Assembly (NCBI GenBank): GCA_017415165.1
Contig: JAFQIY010000033.1
Span: 25,658-89,657 of the forward strand
Source: Oscillospiraceae bacterium
Lineage (GTDB): Bacteria > Bacillota > Clostridia > Oscillospirales > Ruminococcaceae
Direction: 5' to 3'
Length of the DNA stretch: 64,000 bases
Shown here: positions 63,183-64,000 of the stretch, in pieces
How the letters are laid out: every line of letters starts with the position of its first letter
Position numbering within the stretch: position 1 is the stretch's first letter
The notes under the pieces: model-generated
What the model was told of the DNA's origin: nothing
Databases searched by the model: none
The model's input: the letters and a program-made list of their open reading frames with translations, nothing else
Position numbers and translations under genes: made by a program

Positions 63183-63575
63183 ACGAATATACACACTTGT
63201 CAAGGCTTTTTTGAAATATTTTCGGGTAACAGCTCGTTTTTCAGACGATAAAATAGCAATAAAATTCCAAAAAACGGCAAATTATGCGTGTCAAGATGTA
63301 AATATTACCTATTTATAGAATGAATTTTGTACATAGTTGTGAATTTAATATAAAATCGTGGTGATTATTTTGTTAAAAAAATATCGCGTTTGTGTATTGT
63401 GACTCATTGACTTTTTAGTGCAAAGTGGTATAATTATGGTAAGCATAATTGCGTATTGATGCAATTGCTTTTGGACGTCTCTGATTGGTATTGGTCAGCG
63501 GTATCGCAGGGAAAAGTGCATCTGCAATTTACATTGTATGGAATATGCAAATAATTAAAATGGAGGAAAAACGAT
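63183..63575 (+). promoter_or_regulatory. Upstream region and promoter of the last gene, with a long leader
   Basis: About 390 bases without a gene. TTGACT (63407-63412), 16 bp and TATAAT (63429-63434) form a promoter, leaving a leader of about 135 bases. The leader can fold AAGC/AATTGC against GCAATT/GCTT near 63438-63470. I do not recognise a riboswitch class. The first 200 bases are AT-rich, with nothing else evident. Confidence 0.5.
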
Positions 63576-64000
63576 ATGAAGAAGAATGGCTTGACTAAAA
63601 GAATAGTCAGCTTAATTACAGCAGTTGGCTTAACGCTTACTTCTACTGTAATGCTTATTCCTGTCAGCGCGGCTGTTGGCGATATTTGTGCAACTTGTGT
63701 AGAAACAGATGCTGAAACAACTAACGCATATGCTTGGACAGAAGTTGAAGGCGGACATCAGCTCGCTTGCCCAGCAGGTCACACTGACGGCGAAGTTCAT
63801 GAAGCAAACTCATTGGTTGGCACATGTACTCTTTGTGTTGATGAGGGTGAATCTGAGGTTAATTACACAGTAACAGTCAGCGAAGTAGACAACGGTACAA
63901 TTACCGCTGCATACGGCGAGGCTCAGACAATTGCTGAGGGTGCTAATGCAGAAGTTGCTGAAAACACAGAAATCACACTCACAGCTGTAGCTGCTGAAAA
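63576..64000 (+). CDS. Secreted protein with Cys/His-rich N-terminus (partial, runs off the window)
   Basis: An open frame from ATG 63576, behind TGGAGG, to the window end (141 codons, no stop). The signal peptide is clear: KKNGLTKRIVSLITAVGLTL to about residue 33 (PVSAAV). The mature part begins with three Cys-containing motifs, CATC, CPAGH and CTLC, spaced over about 50 residues. That pattern suggests a zinc-ribbon-like or disulfide-bonded domain. A beta-rich repeat follows (YTVTVSEVDNGTITAAYGE), similar to Big/InlB-like surface modules. It is another large exported protein in style, but not a close relative of the three giants. Confidence 0.8.
   Translation, partial: MKKNGLTKRIVSLITAVGLTLTSTVMLIPVSAAVGDICATCVETDAETTNAYAWTEVEGGHQLACPAGHTDGEVHEANSLVGTCTLCVDEGESEVNYTVTVSEVDNGTITAAYGEAQTIAEGANAEVAENTEITLTAVAAE

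Noticed and set aside
63435-63560. Possible cyclic di-GMP riboswitch, given the two GGDEF proteins in the window
   Set aside because: The conserved core bases of class I and II switches were not found in the leader.

Overview
The window looks like a chromosomal segment of an anaerobic, spore-forming, plant-polysaccharide-using Firmicute close to Ruminococcus (Oscillospiraceae). The grounds are spoVT and spoIIE, strong AGGAGG ribosome sites, TTGACA/TATAAT-type promoters, a clostridial-style glgB-glgC-glgD-glgA cluster, cytoplasmic GH9, GH43 and GH27 enzymes, a CotH-family protein and very large secreted modular proteins. The genus is an inference from gene content. No rRNA, tRNA or CRISPR array was seen.

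Layout. 1-3.8 kb: the tail of an unknown gene, then an Fe-alcohol dehydrogenase, a short-chain dehydrogenase and a GH9 enzyme without signal peptide, in one operon. 3.8-5.4 kb: a small membrane protein behind a cluster of LexA-like boxes, and a lipoprotein. 5.4-25 kb: three giant secreted proteins (1906, 2455 and 1927 aa) built from two shared module types; the second and third are divergent and share leader, ribosome site and promoter design. 25-27.7 kb: a truncated helicase, spoVT, and a compact insert (XRE regulator, a basic and an acidic small protein) bounded by a 22/23-bp repeat of the spoVT 3' end. 27.7-35.4 kb: a CotH-like protein with an OmpR/histidine-kinase pair, a GAF-GGDEF diguanylate cyclase and a FecR-domain protein. 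35.5-40.2 kb: an araD-MFS-GH43-GH27 operon for pentose-containing oligosaccharides. 40.4-42.9 kb: a sugar-isomerase/acyl-CoA-synthetase fusion. 42.9-46.2 kb: a repeat element nested between copies of a hairpin, a C39-like peptidase and spoIIE. 46.4-52.5 kb: the glycogen cluster, whose branching enzyme has a histone-like tail. 52.5-59.5 kb: a small membrane protein, then two BMP-like binding proteins with a hybrid sensor kinase, divergent from a REC-GGDEF protein. 59.5-63.2 kb: a GntR-ABC-ABC-ABC-CPBP operon with overlapping genes. The window ends inside another secreted protein.

Working together. Oligosaccharides probably enter the cell and are cut by GH9, GH43 and GH27. Released L-arabinose can enter the pentose phosphate pathway through AraD, and surplus glucose-1-phosphate is stored as glycogen. 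Two diguanylate cyclases and two kinase systems link extracellular signals to c-di-GMP and transcription. The most unusual items are the giant module-shuffled proteins, the insert at spoVT, the BMP/kinase/GGDEF sensor locus, the isomerase-ligase fusion, the LexA-controlled small membrane protein and the basic tail of GlgB.
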